Assembly: GCF_047303325.1 (NCBI RefSeq)
Contig: NZ_JBKBEX010000007.1
Span: 62,001 to 126,000 of the forward strand
Reading direction: 5' to 3'
Source: Polaromonas sp047303325
GTDB lineage: Bacteria; Pseudomonadota; Gammaproteobacteria; Burkholderiales; Burkholderiaceae_C
Length of the DNA stretch: 64,000 bases
This document shows positions 1-9,296 of the stretch, piece by piece (positions within the stretch are counted from its first letter, which is position 1; each line of letters begins with the position of its first letter). Both the position numbers and the translations under genes were made by a program. The notes under the pieces are model-generated. The model made no database searches. It had not been told where the DNA came from and saw only the letters and a program-made list of their open reading frames with translations.

Positions 1-1
1 G

Positions 2-3000
2 ACCGAATCGCCGCCATCAGAGGCCGCCAAAGCCCAGCTCGCGGCGCTGCTCAGCTACGGCGAGCCTTGCGCGCCGGCCGCCGGCAAGGAGGGCGATGCC
101 CTGGTCTTTATCGTCTCGCCACGTTTCGGTACCGTCTCGCCTTGGGCTTCCAAGGCCACGGATATTGCCCACAACTGCGGCCTGGCCGTCAAGCGCGTGG
201 AGCGCATCACCGAATACCGCGTCACACTGAAAACCGGTTTTTTCAGCAAGACGGCCCTGAGCGCCGCCCAGCGCGAGCAGGTCGCCGGCCTGCTGCACGA
301 CCGCATGACCGAAAGCGTGATGTTCGATCGCGCGGAAGCCGCGGGCCTGTTCACCGAGCTGCAGGGCGCGCCGCTGCAGACCATAGACGTGCTGGCCGGC
401 GGCAAGGCCGCGCTCGAAAAAGCCAATGCCGAGTTCGGCCTGGCGCTGGCCGCCGACGAGATCGACTACCTGGTCAATGCCTTCACGCAATTGAAGCGCA
501 ACCCGACCGACGTCGAGCTCATGATGTTCGCCCAGGCCAACAGCGAGCACTGCCGCCACAAGATTTTCAACGCCGATTTCACGATTGACGGCGTGCCGCA
601 GGAAAAAAGCCTGTTCGGCATGATTCGCAACACCGAAAAGCTGCATCCCCAGCACACGGTGGTGGCCTATTCGGACAATGCCTCCGTCATGGAGGGCTAC
701 AAAAGCCAGCGCTTTTACGCCACGCCGGACGCCACCGGCCGCCAGACCTACAGCGCCACCGAGGACGTGCAGATGCACGTGCTCATGAAGGTCGAGACGC
801 ATAACCACCCCACGGCGATTTCGCCATTCCCGGGCGCTTCCACCGGCGCCGGCGGCGAGATCCGCGATGAGGGCGCGACCGGCCGCGGCTCCAAGCCCAA
901 GGCGGGTTTGACGGGCTTTACGGTGTCCAGGCTGTTTGACGATGCTGCCACGTCTTATGGCAAGCCCGAGCACATCGCCAGCCCACTGCAAATCATGACC
1001 GAGGGCCCACTGGGCGGCGCGGCCTTTAACAACGAGTTCGGCCGGCCTAACCTTGCCGGCTATTTCCGCGAATACGAGCAGACCGTGGCCGGCCAGCGCT
1101 GGGGTTACCACAAGCCCATCATGATCGCGGGCGGCGTCGGCACGATTGACGCGGCTTTGACCAAGAAGATTCTGTTCCCGGCCGGCACCTTGCTGATCCA
1201 GCTGGGCGGACCCGGCATGCGCATCGGCATGGGTGGCAGCGCCGCCAGCTCCATGGCCTCGGGCGCAAACGCGGCCCAGCTTGACTTCGACTCGGTGCAG
1301 CGCGGCAACCCTGAAATCGAACGCCGGGCCCAGGAAGTCATCAACCAGTGCGCCCAACTGGGCGCGGCCAACCCCATCCTGGCCATCCACGACGTGGGCG
1401 CCGGCGGCTTGTCTAATGCCTTCCCGGAACTCGTCAACGACGCCGGGCGCGGCGCGAAGTTCGACCTGCGCGCCGTGCCGCTCGAAGAAAGCGGCCTTTC
1501 GCCCAAGGAAATCTGGAGCAACGAAAGCCAGGAACGCTATGTGATGGCGGTCGCGCCTGAGTCGTTGCCGCAGTTCCAGGCTTTCTGCGAACGCGAGCGC
1601 TGCCCGTTTGCCGTGATTGGTGTCGCCACCGAAGAAAAACAGCTGGTACTGTCCGACAAGGACACCGCGGCGCCCGTCGACATGCCCATGAATGTGCTGC
1701 TGGGCAAACCGCCCAAGATGCACCGCGACGTGAAAACCGTCAAGCACACGCTCAAGCCTATAGACCTGACCGGCGTGGACCTGCAAAAAAGTGCGATTGC
1801 CGTGCTGAGCCACCCCACGGTCGCTTCCAAGCGCTTTTTGATCACCATAGGCGACCGCACCGTGAGCGGCCTCACGCACCGTGACCAGATGGTCGGGCCC
1901 TGGCAGGTGCCGGTGGCCGATTGCGCCGTCACGCTGGCTGACTACAGCGGTTTTGCCGGCGAGGCCATGAGCATGGGCGAACGCACGCCGCTGGCCACCG
2001 TCAACGCGGCGGCCTCAGGCCGCATGGCGGTCGCCGAGGCCATCACCAACCTGCTGGCCGCGCCGATTGAGCTGCCGCGCGTCAAGCTCTCGGCCAACTG
2101 GATGGCCGCCTGCGGCGAGCCCGGCCAGGATGCCGCACTGTACGAAACCGTCAAGGCCGTGGGCATGGAGCTGTGCCCGGCGCTGGGCGTGTCGATTCCC
2201 GTCGGCAAGGACTCCTTGTCCATGCGCACCGTGTGGAGCGAGGGCGATACCGGCAAAAAGGTCACCTCGCCGGTCTCCCTGATCGTGAGCGCCTTCGCCA
2301 CGCTGCCCGACGTGCGCGGCACGCTGACGCCGCAGCTGGACCGTGACGAGGCCGACAGCACGCTGATCCTGGTTGACCTGGGCAAGGGCAAAAACCGAAT
2401 GGGCGGCTCCATCCTCGCGCAGACGCTGGACAAGGAAGAGGGCGAAGTGCCCGACCTCGACGACCCCCAAGACCTGGTCAAGCTGGTCAATGCCATCAAT
2501 GCGCTGCGCAAGCAAGGCAAGCTCATGGCCTACCACGACCGCAGCGACGGCGGCCTGTTCGCCGCGGTCTGCGAAATGGGTTTTGCCGGCAATGTGGGCG
2601 TGTCGCTCAATATCGACATGCTGCTGGTCGAAGGCGACGGCATTTCCGACAGCCGCATGGACACGGGCGACAGCAAGAACTGGGCAAGCCAGGTCGGCGC
2701 GCGCCGCGAAGAGCTCACGCTCAAGGCCCTGTTCAACGAAGAGCTGGGCGCCGTCATCCAGGTGGCGACTTCCGCGCGCAACGAAGTCATGCAGACTCTG
2801 CGCGAGCACGGCCTCGCCAAATTCAGCCATTTCATCGGCAAGACCCGCCCGCAGCACGCCTCGCTGGAAGTTGGCAAGGGTGAAATCCAGGTCTGGCGCG
2901 ACACCAAGGCCGTGTTCTCGGCCAAACTGCAGGACCTGCACCAGGTCTGGGACTCGGTCAGCTGGAAGATCTGCCAGCAGCGCGACAACCCCGACTGCGC

Positions 3001-3871
3001 CAACGCCGAACACGCGGCCGCCGGCGATCCCGCCGACCCCGGTCTGCATGTGCAACTGACGTTTGACTCGGCCAAAGTACCGGCGGCGCCCGCGCTCAAC
3101 CTGTCGGCACGGCCGCGTGTGGCGGTGCTGCGCGAGCAGGGCGTCAACTCGCACATGGAAATGGCCTACGTCTTCACCGAAGCTGGTTTTGAAGCCTGCG
3201 ACGTGCACATGACCGACCTGCAGAGCGGCCGTGCCAAGCTCGCCGACTTCAAGGGCATCGTCGCCTGCGGCGGCTTCAGCTATGGCGACACCCTGGGAGC
3301 CGGCGTGGGCTGGGCGCGTTCCGTGACCTTCAACCCGGTGCTGTCCGAGGAATTCAAGGCCTTTTTCGCGCGCCAGGACACCTTCGGCCTGGGCGTGTGC
3401 AACGGCTGCCAGATGTTCGCCGAGCTGGCCGACATCATTCCGGGCGCCGAGGCCTGGCCGCGTTTCACCACCAACCGCAGCGAGCGCTTCGAGGCGCGCC
3501 TGAGCATGGTCGAGGTGCTGGAATCGCCCAGCATCTTCCTTAAGGGCATGGCCGGCAGCCGCCTGCCGATCGCGGTCGCGCACGGCGAGGGCTATGCCAA
3601 CTTCGCCTTCCGGGGCGACGCCTCCAAGGCGATTGCCGCGATGCGTTTTACCGACAACCACGGCCAGCCGACGGAGGCCTACCCGGCCAATCCCAACGGC
3701 AGCGCCAGCGGCCTGACGGGCGTGACCACGGCCGACGGCCGCTTCACGGCCATGATGCCGCACCCCGAGCGCGTGTTCCGCAATATCCAGAAAAGCTGGA
3801 CCTCAGGCAGCCCCAGCGAGCGCAGCCCGTGGATGAGCCTCTGGCACAACGCGCGCAAGTGGGTAGGCTGA
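2..3871 (+). CDS. purL: Phosphoribosylformylglycinamidine synthase, 5' end cut by window
   Basis: Fourth step of purine synthesis in the cytoplasm: converts FGAR, glutamine and ATP to FGAM. The frame is open from base 2 and already reads PurL-like sequence there (SPRFGTVSPWASKATDIAHNC), so the true start lies left of the window; a GTG at 197 is internal. The 1289 visible residues make this the large single-chain PurL of proteobacteria, with linker, two synthetase halves and a C-terminal class I glutamine amidotransferase domain. The amidotransferase nucleophile is the Cys of GVCNGCQMF, and the His-Glu pair is in MMPHPERVF near the end. It stands alone here, and a small secreted protein follows 22 bp later. 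Identity is certain; only the N-terminus is missing. Confidence 0.98.
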   Translation, partial: TESPPSEAAKAQLAALLSYGEPCAPAAGKEGDALVFIVSPRFGTVSPWASKATDIAHNCGLAVKRVERITEYRVTLKTGFFSKTALSAAQREQVAGLLHDRMTESVMFDRAEAAGLFTELQGAPLQTIDVLAGGKAALEKANAEFGLALAADEIDYLVNAFTQLKRNPTDVELMMFAQANSEHCRHKIFNADFTIDGVPQEKSLFGMIRNTEKLHPQHTVVAYSDNASVMEGYKSQRFYATPDATGRQTYSATEDVQMHVLMKVETHNHPTAISPFPGASTGAGGEIRDEGATGRGSKPKAGLTGFTVSRLFDDAATSYGKPEHIASPLQIMTEGPLGGAAFNNEFGRPNLAGYFREYEQTVAGQRWGYHKPIMIAGGVGTIDAALTKKILFPAGTLLIQLGGPGMRIGMGGSAASSMASGANAAQLDFDSVQRGNPEIERRAQEVINQCAQLGAANPILAIHDVGAGGLSNAFPELVNDAGRGAKFDLRAVPLEESGLSPKEIWSNESQERYVMAVAPESLPQFQAFCERERCPFAVIGVATEEKQLVLSDKDTAAPVDMPMNVLLGKPPKMHRDVKTVKHTLKPIDLTGVDLQKSAIAVLSHPTVASKRFLITIGDRTVSGLTHRDQMVGPWQVPVADCAVTLADYSGFAGEAMSMGERTPLATVNAAASGRMAVAEAITNLLAAPIELPRVKLSANWMAACGEPGQDAALYETVKAVGMELCPALGVSIPVGKDSLSMRTVWSEGDTGKKVTSPVSLIVSAFATLPDVRGTLTPQLDRDEADSTLILVDLGKGKNRMGGSILAQTLDKEEGEVPDLDDPQDLVKLVNAINALRKQGKLMAYHDRSDGGLFAAVCEMGFAGNVGVSLNIDMLLVEGDGISDSRMDTGDSKNWASQVGARREELTLKALFNEELGAVIQVATSARNEVMQTLREHGLAKFSHFIGKTRPQHASLEVGKGEIQVWRDTKAVFSAKLQDLHQVWDSVSWKICQQRDNPDCANAEHAAAGDPADPGLHVQLTFDSAKVPAAPALNLSARPRVAVLREQGVNSHMEMAYVFTEAGFEACDVHMTDLQSGRAKLADFKGIVACGGFSYGDTLGAGVGWARSVTFNPVLSEEFKAFFARQDTFGLGVCNGCQMFAELADIIPGAEAWPRFTTNRSERFEARLSMVEVLESPSIFLKGMAGSRLPIAVAHGEGYANFAFRGDASKAIAAMRFTDNHGQPTEAYPANPNGSASGLTGVTTADGRFTAMMPHPERVFRNIQKSWTSGSPSERSPWMSLWHNARKWVG

Positions 3872-3893
3872 TCGTCAACAACGCAGATGGGGG

Positions 3894-4442
3894 ATGTCCA
3901 TGAACCGGTTGTTTAAAAACATTTTCATTGCCGTCCTGTCCGGATTGCTCGCCTGCGGCGCCATCGCCGCCGACATGCGCGTGGCGCTGCCCGAGCGGCC
4001 GGCACTGATCATTCCGCTTCCCGTGGGCTGGCGCGGCCAGGTGCGGCGCGCCGCGCCTGAGCTGCCGCCCACCGTCCTCCTGTCGTCCATCACCGAAAAA
4101 AACTTCCAGATTCTGGTGACGCCCATATGGTCGGCGCGTGCCGACGCCAAGCCGCTGACGCCGGAGTTCCTGCGCGCGATGGTGGCGGCCGCTGCCGAGA
4201 AGGCCAAGCCGCAGGCTGTCGAGGCGGAGCTTCCCGTGCGTGAGCTGTCGGGCCAGGGCCTGTCCGGCGCCTACTTCTCGGCCACCGACCGGGCGCCCAA
4301 GTCCGGGGAATACCGCAACCTGACCCAGGGAATGGTCGCGATCGGTGAGCTGCAGGTGGGCTTCACCATCCTGAGTAACGGCGACGCGGCGGCGGTCAAT
4401 GTGCCCGCGCTGCAGATGCTGCAATCCCTGCGGCGGGAGTGA
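3894..4442 (+). CDS. Small secreted protein of unknown function
   Basis: About 180 residues with a clear Sec signal: Lys/Arg-containing N-terminus, hydrophobic stretch IFIAVLSGLLACGAIAA, and likely cleavage after AIAA. The mature part shows no motif I recognise; it contains ITEKNFQILVTP and a central charged segment. Two starts are possible. The ATG at 3894 abuts a GGGGG tract, whereas the ATG at 3900 has that tract at better spacing, so 3900 may be the real start. It follows purL by 22 bp and converges on a solute-binding lipoprotein, leaving only 10 bp between them. Function is unknown; a periplasmic role is inferred from the signal peptide alone. Confidence 0.75.
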   Translation: MSMNRLFKNIFIAVLSGLLACGAIAADMRVALPERPALIIPLPVGWRGQVRRAAPELPPTVLLSSITEKNFQILVTPIWSARADAKPLTPEFLRAMVAAAAEKAKPQAVEAELPVRELSGQGLSGAYFSATDRAPKSGEYRNLTQGMVAIGELQVGFTILSNGDAAAVNVPALQMLQSLRRE

Positions 4443-4452
4443 TTCCCGGGCG

Positions 4453-5277
4453 CTAGCGGCCGGGCGGCGCGACCGCCGCTCCCTGGATTCCGTGTCGCGC
4501 CAAGGCCTGCGCCACAAAACCCGAGGTCTTCATCTCTTCAATGAAGGACTCGAGGTAGCGCGCTCCGGCCTCACGCCCCTTGGGCAGGCCCATGGCCTGG
4601 TTGATCACCATAAAGCGCCCCGGCAGCAGGCGCAGGCCGGGCAGGCGTTTGGCGTCGGCTTCCAGCTGCTGCTTGACGCCCGCCGCCACTTCCAGGTTCT
4701 GCGCGACCATGACGTCGCTCACCGCCGGTGAGGTCGGGGCCTTCACCAGCCTGGCAGCCTTGAGTTCACGGCTCAGGTACAGGTCATAGGCGCTGCCATT
4801 GCCGACCACGACGCGGTTGCCCGCCTGGTCCACCTCTTCGTTGCGGCGTATCGGCGAGTCGTTTCGCACCAGGTAGGCCCCCTCGATGATGACGTAGGGC
4901 GGCGTCTGCAGCATGTCGGCGCCGCGCACCGGGTCTATCGCGACAAAGGCAATATCGACCTGCGCGTCCCTGACCGCTTCGACCACCTTGCCGGCCGACG
5001 TGAAGGTCACCAGTTCAACGGGTACGCCCAGCCGCCTGCCGAGTTCGCGCGAGAGGTCCACCGACACGCCGCGCGGCTCGCCGCTGGCGGCATCTTTCAT
5101 CGCCAGGATGGGGTTGCCAAAATTGATGGCGGCTTTGAGCTTGCCGGAGGGCGCCAGCTCGGCCACGGGCGCCGGCGGCGCGGTGGCGCAGGCCGTCAGC
5201 GCAAAAGCGGCCAATGCGACAAGCCACCACAAGCCGTGCATGCGGGTGGAGGGTGAAAAAGCAGGGCGCTTGGGCAT
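4453..5277 (-). CDS. Solute-binding lipoprotein, ABC amino-acid type (SBP family 3)
   Basis: The 274 residues carry a lipoprotein signal with lipobox LTAC (lipidated Cys near residue 30). The rest is the bilobed family 3 receptor fold: GKLKAAINFGNPI at the start of lobe 1, VSVDLSRELGRRLGVPVEL, and DIAFVAIDPVRG before the hinge. These receptors bind polar amino acids or small carboxylates in the periplasm for an ABC importer. No permease or ATPase gene is adjacent, so it is an orphan receptor here and the ligand cannot be told. A GGAGACCTC box sits directly before the chosen ATG; a later Met at residue 13 would also leave a usable signal. Confidence 0.88.
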   Translation of the reverse strand: MPKRPAFSPSTRMHGLWWLVALAAFALTACATAPPAPVAELAPSGKLKAAINFGNPILAMKDAASGEPRGVSVDLSRELGRRLGVPVELVTFTSAGKVVEAVRDAQVDIAFVAIDPVRGADMLQTPPYVIIEGAYLVRNDSPIRRNEEVDQAGNRVVVGNGSAYDLYLSRELKAARLVKAPTSPAVSDVMVAQNLEVAAGVKQQLEADAKRLPGLRLLPGRFMVINQAMGLPKGREAGARYLESFIEEMKTSGFVAQALARHGIQGAAVAPPGR

Positions 5278-5361
5278 GAGGTCTCCAGAAGGTGTGAGCC
5301 ATTGGAACGACCGTCGCCACCGGCGTCAATCGGCAATTCGCCCCATCTGCTGGGCTCCAAG

Positions 5362-5387
5362 AAAAAAAGCAGCCCAAAGGCTGCTTT
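5362..5387 (-). terminator. Rho-independent terminator after the parvulin gene
   Basis: Read on the minus strand, AGCAGCC and GGCTGCT pair around a short loop, followed by seven T residues. It lies about 45 bp past the stop of the parvulin gene (5433-6218). Confidence 0.85.
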
Positions 5388-5432
5388 TCTCAGGAAGGCG
5401 GGACGGGCAGGGTGCCCGCGGCGCTGTGCCGC

Positions 5433-6218
5433 TTATTCGACCTTGGCTTTTTTGCGCAGGTCGGCCTGGAAGGCGGCCAGTTTTTGCTGCTGCATCGACT
5501 GGGCAATCTGCGGCTTGACTTCGTCATACGAAGGCAGTTGCGCCGCGCGGATGTCGTCGACACGAATGATGTGGTAGCCGAACTGGGTTTTCACCGGGGT
5601 TTCGGTGGTCTGGCCCTTGCCCAGCTTGCCCAGCGCTTCGCTGAATTCAGGCACGTAGCTGGAAGGGTTGGCCCAGTCCAGGTCGCCGCCCTTGGCGCCG
5701 GATCCGGGGTCCTTGGACTTCTTCTTGGCGATCTCGTCGAACTTGCCGCCTTTTTTCAGGCTGGCGATGATTTCCTTGGCTTCGGCTTCTTTTTCCACCA
5801 GGATGTGGCGTGCCTTGTATTCCTTGCCGCCATTGGCCTCGGCGAACTTGTCGTACTCGGCCTTCATTTCTGCCTCCGTGACCGGGTTGTTCTTCTGGTA
5901 GTCGGCGAACAGCTCGCGGATCAGGATGGTCTGGCGCGCCAGCTCCATTTGCACCTTGACGTCCTCGCTCGTGGAGAGGCCGCGTTTTTCGGCTTCCTGC
6001 ATGAAAACCTCGCGCGCGATTACTTCCTCGCGCAGTTGGGCCTCCATGTCCGGGGTCACGGGCCGGCCCGACTTGGCGACCTGCTGCGCCAGCGAGTCCA
6101 GGCGGGTCTTGGGAACAGCCTTGCCGTTGACGATGGCGAGGTTTTGCGCCAGGACGCCTTGGGCGCCCAGGGCCAGCAGGGCCGCAACAGCGGTAGCCAG
6201 TACAAATTGTTTCTTCAT
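5433..6218 (-). CDS. Periplasmic parvulin-type peptidyl-prolyl isomerase
   Basis: The 261 residues have a Sec signal (KKQFVLATAVAALLALGAQG, cleavage after VLAQ), a helical N-terminal chaperone-like part, and one parvulin rotamase domain at about residues 134-224. The domain opens with YKARHILVE, has a GGDLDW-type turn and ends with TQFGYHIIRVD. This is the PpiC/SurA-related layout, helping fold exported proteins. A lysine-rich linker (IAKKKSKDPG) lies inside the rotamase domain. It is the last gene of a minus-strand run with bolA, yciB and msrB, and is followed by its own terminator. Its exact client proteins cannot be inferred. Confidence 0.93.
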   Translation of the reverse strand: MKKQFVLATAVAALLALGAQGVLAQNLAIVNGKAVPKTRLDSLAQQVAKSGRPVTPDMEAQLREEVIAREVFMQEAEKRGLSTSEDVKVQMELARQTILIRELFADYQKNNPVTEAEMKAEYDKFAEANGGKEYKARHILVEKEAEAKEIIASLKKGGKFDEIAKKKSKDPGSGAKGGDLDWANPSSYVPEFSEALGKLGKGQTTETPVKTQFGYHIIRVDDIRAAQLPSYDEVKPQIAQSMQQQKLAAFQADLRKKAKVE

Positions 6219-6307
6219 GGTGTCTTGCAGTCCTTTGGTGAATGCTTGGGTTAGCGTCTGGATGGTGCCTGGCCTTCGCGGCCGGAGTGACGGAGGCGCC
6301 GCGGATT

Positions 6308-6601
6308 TCAGGGTGACTCGACGATCTCGATCGCCAGGGCATGCAGGCCTTGGTCAATGAAATTTTGCAGTGCATCATACACAAGGCGGTGGCGCGCCAC
6401 CCGGCTTTGGCCGGTAAAGAGCGGGCTCGCGATGCGGATGCGGAAGTGGCTGCCGTAGCCCTCGGCATTGGCGCCCGAATGCCCGGCATGGGCGGCGCTT
6501 TCATCGAGCACCTCCAGCTTTGTGGGCTGCAGCCGCGCCCGCAGCTGCAGTTCTATGTCATGGGCGCGCACGGGCAGGGCGCTGGAAACGCCGGCCATCA
6601 T
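6308..6601 (-). CDS. bolA: BolA family protein
   Basis: The 97 residues match the BolA fold: an N-terminal helix (DIELQLRARLQPTKLEVLDES), a central variable loop, then the conserved strand SHFRIRIASPLFTGQSRVARHRLVYDAL and the closing helix. BolA proteins partner monothiol glutaredoxins in iron-sulfur handling, and some act as regulators. The start ATG overlaps the TGA of yciB in an ATGA junction, so the two genes are translationally coupled. A second in-frame ATG follows immediately. The link to yciB matches a common betaproteobacterial order and supports a shared transcript from msrB or yciB downward. Confidence 0.93.
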   Translation of the reverse strand: MMAGVSSALPVRAHDIELQLRARLQPTKLEVLDESAAHAGHSGANAEGYGSHFRIRIASPLFTGQSRVARHRLVYDALQNFIDQGLHALAIEIVESP

Positions 6602-7224
6602 GGCGTGGTGCCGGGTTTGATGTGTTTGTTGAGGTAAACCGCCTGCGCCAGCACAAACACCACCATCAGGCCCAGGCCGCCGAAGAGCTTGAAATTGACC
6701 CAGGTGTCGGTGGAGAAGGTGAAGGCCACCCACAGGTTGAGCAGGCCCATGACGGCAAAAAAGCCGATCCAGCTGAAATTGACGGCACGCCAGATGGCGT
6801 CCGGCAGCTCCATCTGCGCACCCATCAGCGACTTGATGCCGTTTTTCTTGAAGACCAGCTGGCCGACCAGCAGGGCGCTGCCCATGACCCAGTAGAGCAC
6901 GGTGGGCTTCCACTTGATGAAGTTTTCACTGTGGAAATAAATTGTGGCGCCGCCCAGCACCGTGACCAGCGCCAGGCTGACCCACAGCATGGTGTCCACT
7001 TTTTTGCCGCGTACCTTGAGCCAGAGAATTTGCGCCAGCGTGGCGATGATCACCACCACGGTGGCCAGCAGTACGGGTGCTTCCGATGGACCGACCACGC
7101 CGCCCGAGACCATAAAACCCAGCCAGTCGGTGGCCGTGCTGGCTGCCCAGTCCTTGTGGCCTTCGGCGTACTTGAACATGCCGAAAAACAGGACGATGGG
7201 TAAAAAGTCGAAAAGAAGTTTCAT
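6598..7224 (-). CDS. yciB: YciB family inner-membrane protein (septation protein A)
   Basis: The 208 residues start MKLLFDFLPIVLFFGMFKYAEG, the typical YciB opening, and contain about five to six membrane segments: FLPIVLFFGMF, VLLATVVVIIATLAQIL, TMLWVSLALVTVLGGATI, YWVMGSALLVGQLVF, FFAVMGLLNLWVAF and GLMVVFVLAQAVYL. Members sit in the inner membrane and have been tied to cell envelope and septum maintenance. The frame stays open upstream of this Met, but only this start gives the family N-terminus. It is slightly longer than the roughly 180-residue enterobacterial form. It overlaps bolA by four bases. Confidence 0.93.
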   Translation of the reverse strand: MKLLFDFLPIVLFFGMFKYAEGHKDWAASTATDWLGFMVSGGVVGPSEAPVLLATVVVIIATLAQILWLKVRGKKVDTMLWVSLALVTVLGGATIYFHSENFIKWKPTVLYWVMGSALLVGQLVFKKNGIKSLMGAQMELPDAIWRAVNFSWIGFFAVMGLLNLWVAFTFSTDTWVNFKLFGGLGLMVVFVLAQAVYLNKHIKPGTTP

Positions 7225-7307
7225 GTGCTGATTATCTGGCCTAAGCGCAGGCCCTTGAACGATCCCCAGCCGGGCGCGCGGCCCGGCCCCATGCTTTCCG
7301 TGCGCCT

Positions 7308-7721
7308 TCAGGCTTTGGGTTTGAAATCGAGGGAGGCCGAATTCATGCAATAGCGCAGGCCGGTTGGCGTCGGCCCATCCGGGAACACATGGCCCAGGTG
7401 GGCGCCGCAGCTGGCGCACACCGTTTCGGTGCGCACCATGCCGTGCTTGCGGTCCACGATTTCCTCGATCGCGCCCGGCACGGCTTCCTCGGAAAAGCTG
7501 GGCCAGCCGCAGCCGGCGTCAAATTTGGTTTCGGAGTCGAACAGCTTGGCGCCGCAGCAGATGCAGTGGTAACTGCCGTCGGCCCAGACGGCTTCGTACT
7601 TGCCGGTGTAGGGGCGCTCGGTAGCGGCGTGGCGGGTGACTTCAAAGGCGGCCGGTTCGGCCCCTTTTTCGGCCAGCAGGGCTTTCCATTCGGCGTCGGT
7701 TTTCTGGATCTTGGCGCTCAT
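7308..7721 (-). CDS. msrB: Peptide-methionine (R)-S-oxide reductase
   Basis: Repairs methionine-R-sulfoxide in proteins using thioredoxin. The 137 residues hold all expected elements: zinc cysteine pairs at residues 53/56 (CICC) and 102/105 (CASC), the GCGWPSF loop, the HGMVRTE segment, and the catalytic Cys near residue 125 in LRYCMNSASL. The start chosen (MSAKIQKTD) has AGGA about ten bases upstream; the open frame continues further up but reads non-family sequence. It starts 29 bp after selO on the same strand, a pairing that joins two redox-linked enzymes. No N-terminal MsrA domain is present. Confidence 0.97.
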   Translation of the reverse strand: MSAKIQKTDAEWKALLAEKGAEPAAFEVTRHAATERPYTGKYEAVWADGSYHCICCGAKLFDSETKFDAGCGWPSFSEEAVPGAIEEIVDRKHGMVRTETVCASCGAHLGHVFPDGPTPTGLRYCMNSASLDFKPKA

Positions 7722-7750
7722 ATTCCGGGTCCTGTGGTGTGGCTTTGATG

Positions 7751-9253
7751 TTACGAACTGCAACTAATTTCAATCGATGAAGCCCAGTCGGGCGGGAAAC
7801 CGGCAAAACTCTCATGGCCGGGATGCTCCTCACATGGGGATTGCAGCAGGGCAAGCAAGGTATCGACACCCGAAAAGTCTTTTAGTTTCGCCGCGCGTAT
7901 GGCTTCTTCGCCCAGGTGGTTGCGCAACACGAATTTCGGGTTGCTCCTGTGCATCAGGCCGGCCCGCAGCCCCTGGTCCGCGCCGGCCAGCCGCCGCGAA
8001 TAGTCCTGCGCCCAGGGGTTGAAGGATTCGCGGTCGAAGAACAGGTCACGCACCGGCTCATGGCCGCTTTGCGGCGTGAAACCATTCAGGCGCCGCCAGA
8101 AGATGCTGTAGTCGACCTTGTTGGCGGCCAGCAGCTTGAAGCAGTTGTCCACCAGGACCTTGTCATCCGGCTGCTCGTCTGCCAGGCCCAGCTTGGTGCG
8201 CATGCGGGCGTACAAGGCGTCGGGAAACAAGGTCTTGTAGGGCTCCAGTGCGGCCAGGGCCAGTTCCTGCTCGCCTATCAGCGGCAACAGGGCCTGCCCC
8301 AGGCAGAACAAATTCCAGTAGGCCATATTCGGCTGGCGGTTGTAGGCATAGCGGCCCTGGGCGTCCGAGTGGTTGCAGATGTGGTTGGGGTCGAAGGCGT
8401 CGAGGAACTGGAAGGGGCCGTAGTCTATGGTCAGCCCCAGGATGCTCATGTTGTCGGTGTTCATCACGCCGTGGCAAAAGCCCACGGCCTGCCAGGCCGC
8501 CATCAGGTGGGCCGTGCGTTCGCTGACGGCTTCCAGCAGGGCCGCATAGGGCTGCGGCGCCTCGCGGCAATCGGGGTAAAAGCGGTCTATGACGTAGTCG
8601 GCCAGGGCCTTGAGCTGGGCATGCTGGCCGCTGTAGCTGAAGTGCTCGAAATGCCCGAAGCGGATAAAGCTGGGTGCGGTGCGCGTCACCACGGCGGCGG
8701 TTTCGATTTCCTCACGCCGCACCGGCGCGTCGGAGCCCGTGACGCACAGCGCCCGGGTGGTCGGGATGCCCAGGCCGTGCATGGCCTCGGAACACAAAAA
8801 CTCGCGAATCGAGCTGCGCAGCACGGCCCGGCCGTCGCCCATGCGCGAATACGGGGTTTTGCCGGCGCCTTTGAGCTGGATTTCTTGCGGGCCGCCCGGG
8901 CTGTCTATCTCGCCCAGCAGCAGGGCCCGGCCGTCGCCCAACTGCCCGGCCCAGACGCCGAACTGGTGGCCGCTGTAGACGCTGGCCAGCGGCCGTGCGC
9001 CCGGCAGCAGGCGATTGCCCGTCAACGCCTCGAGTGTGTCAGCCGATTCCAGCCAGCTGTCCTCAAGCCCGAGCTCGCGCGCGAATGCGCGGCTCTTGCC
9101 CACCCAGTAGGGCGAGGGCAGGGGTGTGGGCTGAAGCTCGGTGTAAAAGTCCGGGCCCAGGGCGGCAAAGCTGTTGACCCAGTTCAGGCCGGGGGAGCCG
9201 GCCTGCGCCAATGTGTCTTCAGGCGTGTCGGTGGCGTGGAGTGCAGGGGTCAT
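7751..9253 (-). CDS. selO: Protein adenylyltransferase SelO (YdiU/UPF0061)
   Basis: A pseudokinase-fold enzyme that transfers AMP to Ser/Thr/Tyr of target proteins and is linked to oxidative stress. The 500 residues show family hallmarks: SVYSGHQFGVWAGQLGDGRA, the glycine-rich LKGAGKTPYSR, the catalytic-loop region GFCHGVMNTDNMSI, and TIDYGPFQFLDAFDP for metal binding. The C-terminus ends ISCSS, placing Cys at the antepenultimate position where vertebrate SelO has selenocysteine; this Cys is thought to control activity through a disulfide. It precedes msrB by 29 bp on the same strand, so the two are probably co-transcribed. Confidence 0.96.
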   Translation of the reverse strand: MTPALHATDTPEDTLAQAGSPGLNWVNSFAALGPDFYTELQPTPLPSPYWVGKSRAFARELGLEDSWLESADTLEALTGNRLLPGARPLASVYSGHQFGVWAGQLGDGRALLLGEIDSPGGPQEIQLKGAGKTPYSRMGDGRAVLRSSIREFLCSEAMHGLGIPTTRALCVTGSDAPVRREEIETAAVVTRTAPSFIRFGHFEHFSYSGQHAQLKALADYVIDRFYPDCREAPQPYAALLEAVSERTAHLMAAWQAVGFCHGVMNTDNMSILGLTIDYGPFQFLDAFDPNHICNHSDAQGRYAYNRQPNMAYWNLFCLGQALLPLIGEQELALAALEPYKTLFPDALYARMRTKLGLADEQPDDKVLVDNCFKLLAANKVDYSIFWRRLNGFTPQSGHEPVRDLFFDRESFNPWAQDYSRRLAGADQGLRAGLMHRSNPKFVLRNHLGEEAIRAAKLKDFSGVDTLLALLQSPCEEHPGHESFAGFPPDWASSIEISCSS

Positions 9254-9296
9254 GACCTCATTGTGCTATTGCCCCAGTGCCTGTGCCGGGCTGGGG

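Noticed and set aside
17..3763. Long minus-strand open frames opposite purL
   Set aside because: They lie antisense to a certain gene and read low-complexity His/Arg/Ala/Gly sequence typical of GC-rich antisense frames, with no family motif.
197..3871. GTG at 197 as the purL start
   Set aside because: Conserved PurL sequence continues upstream to base 2, so the GTG is internal.
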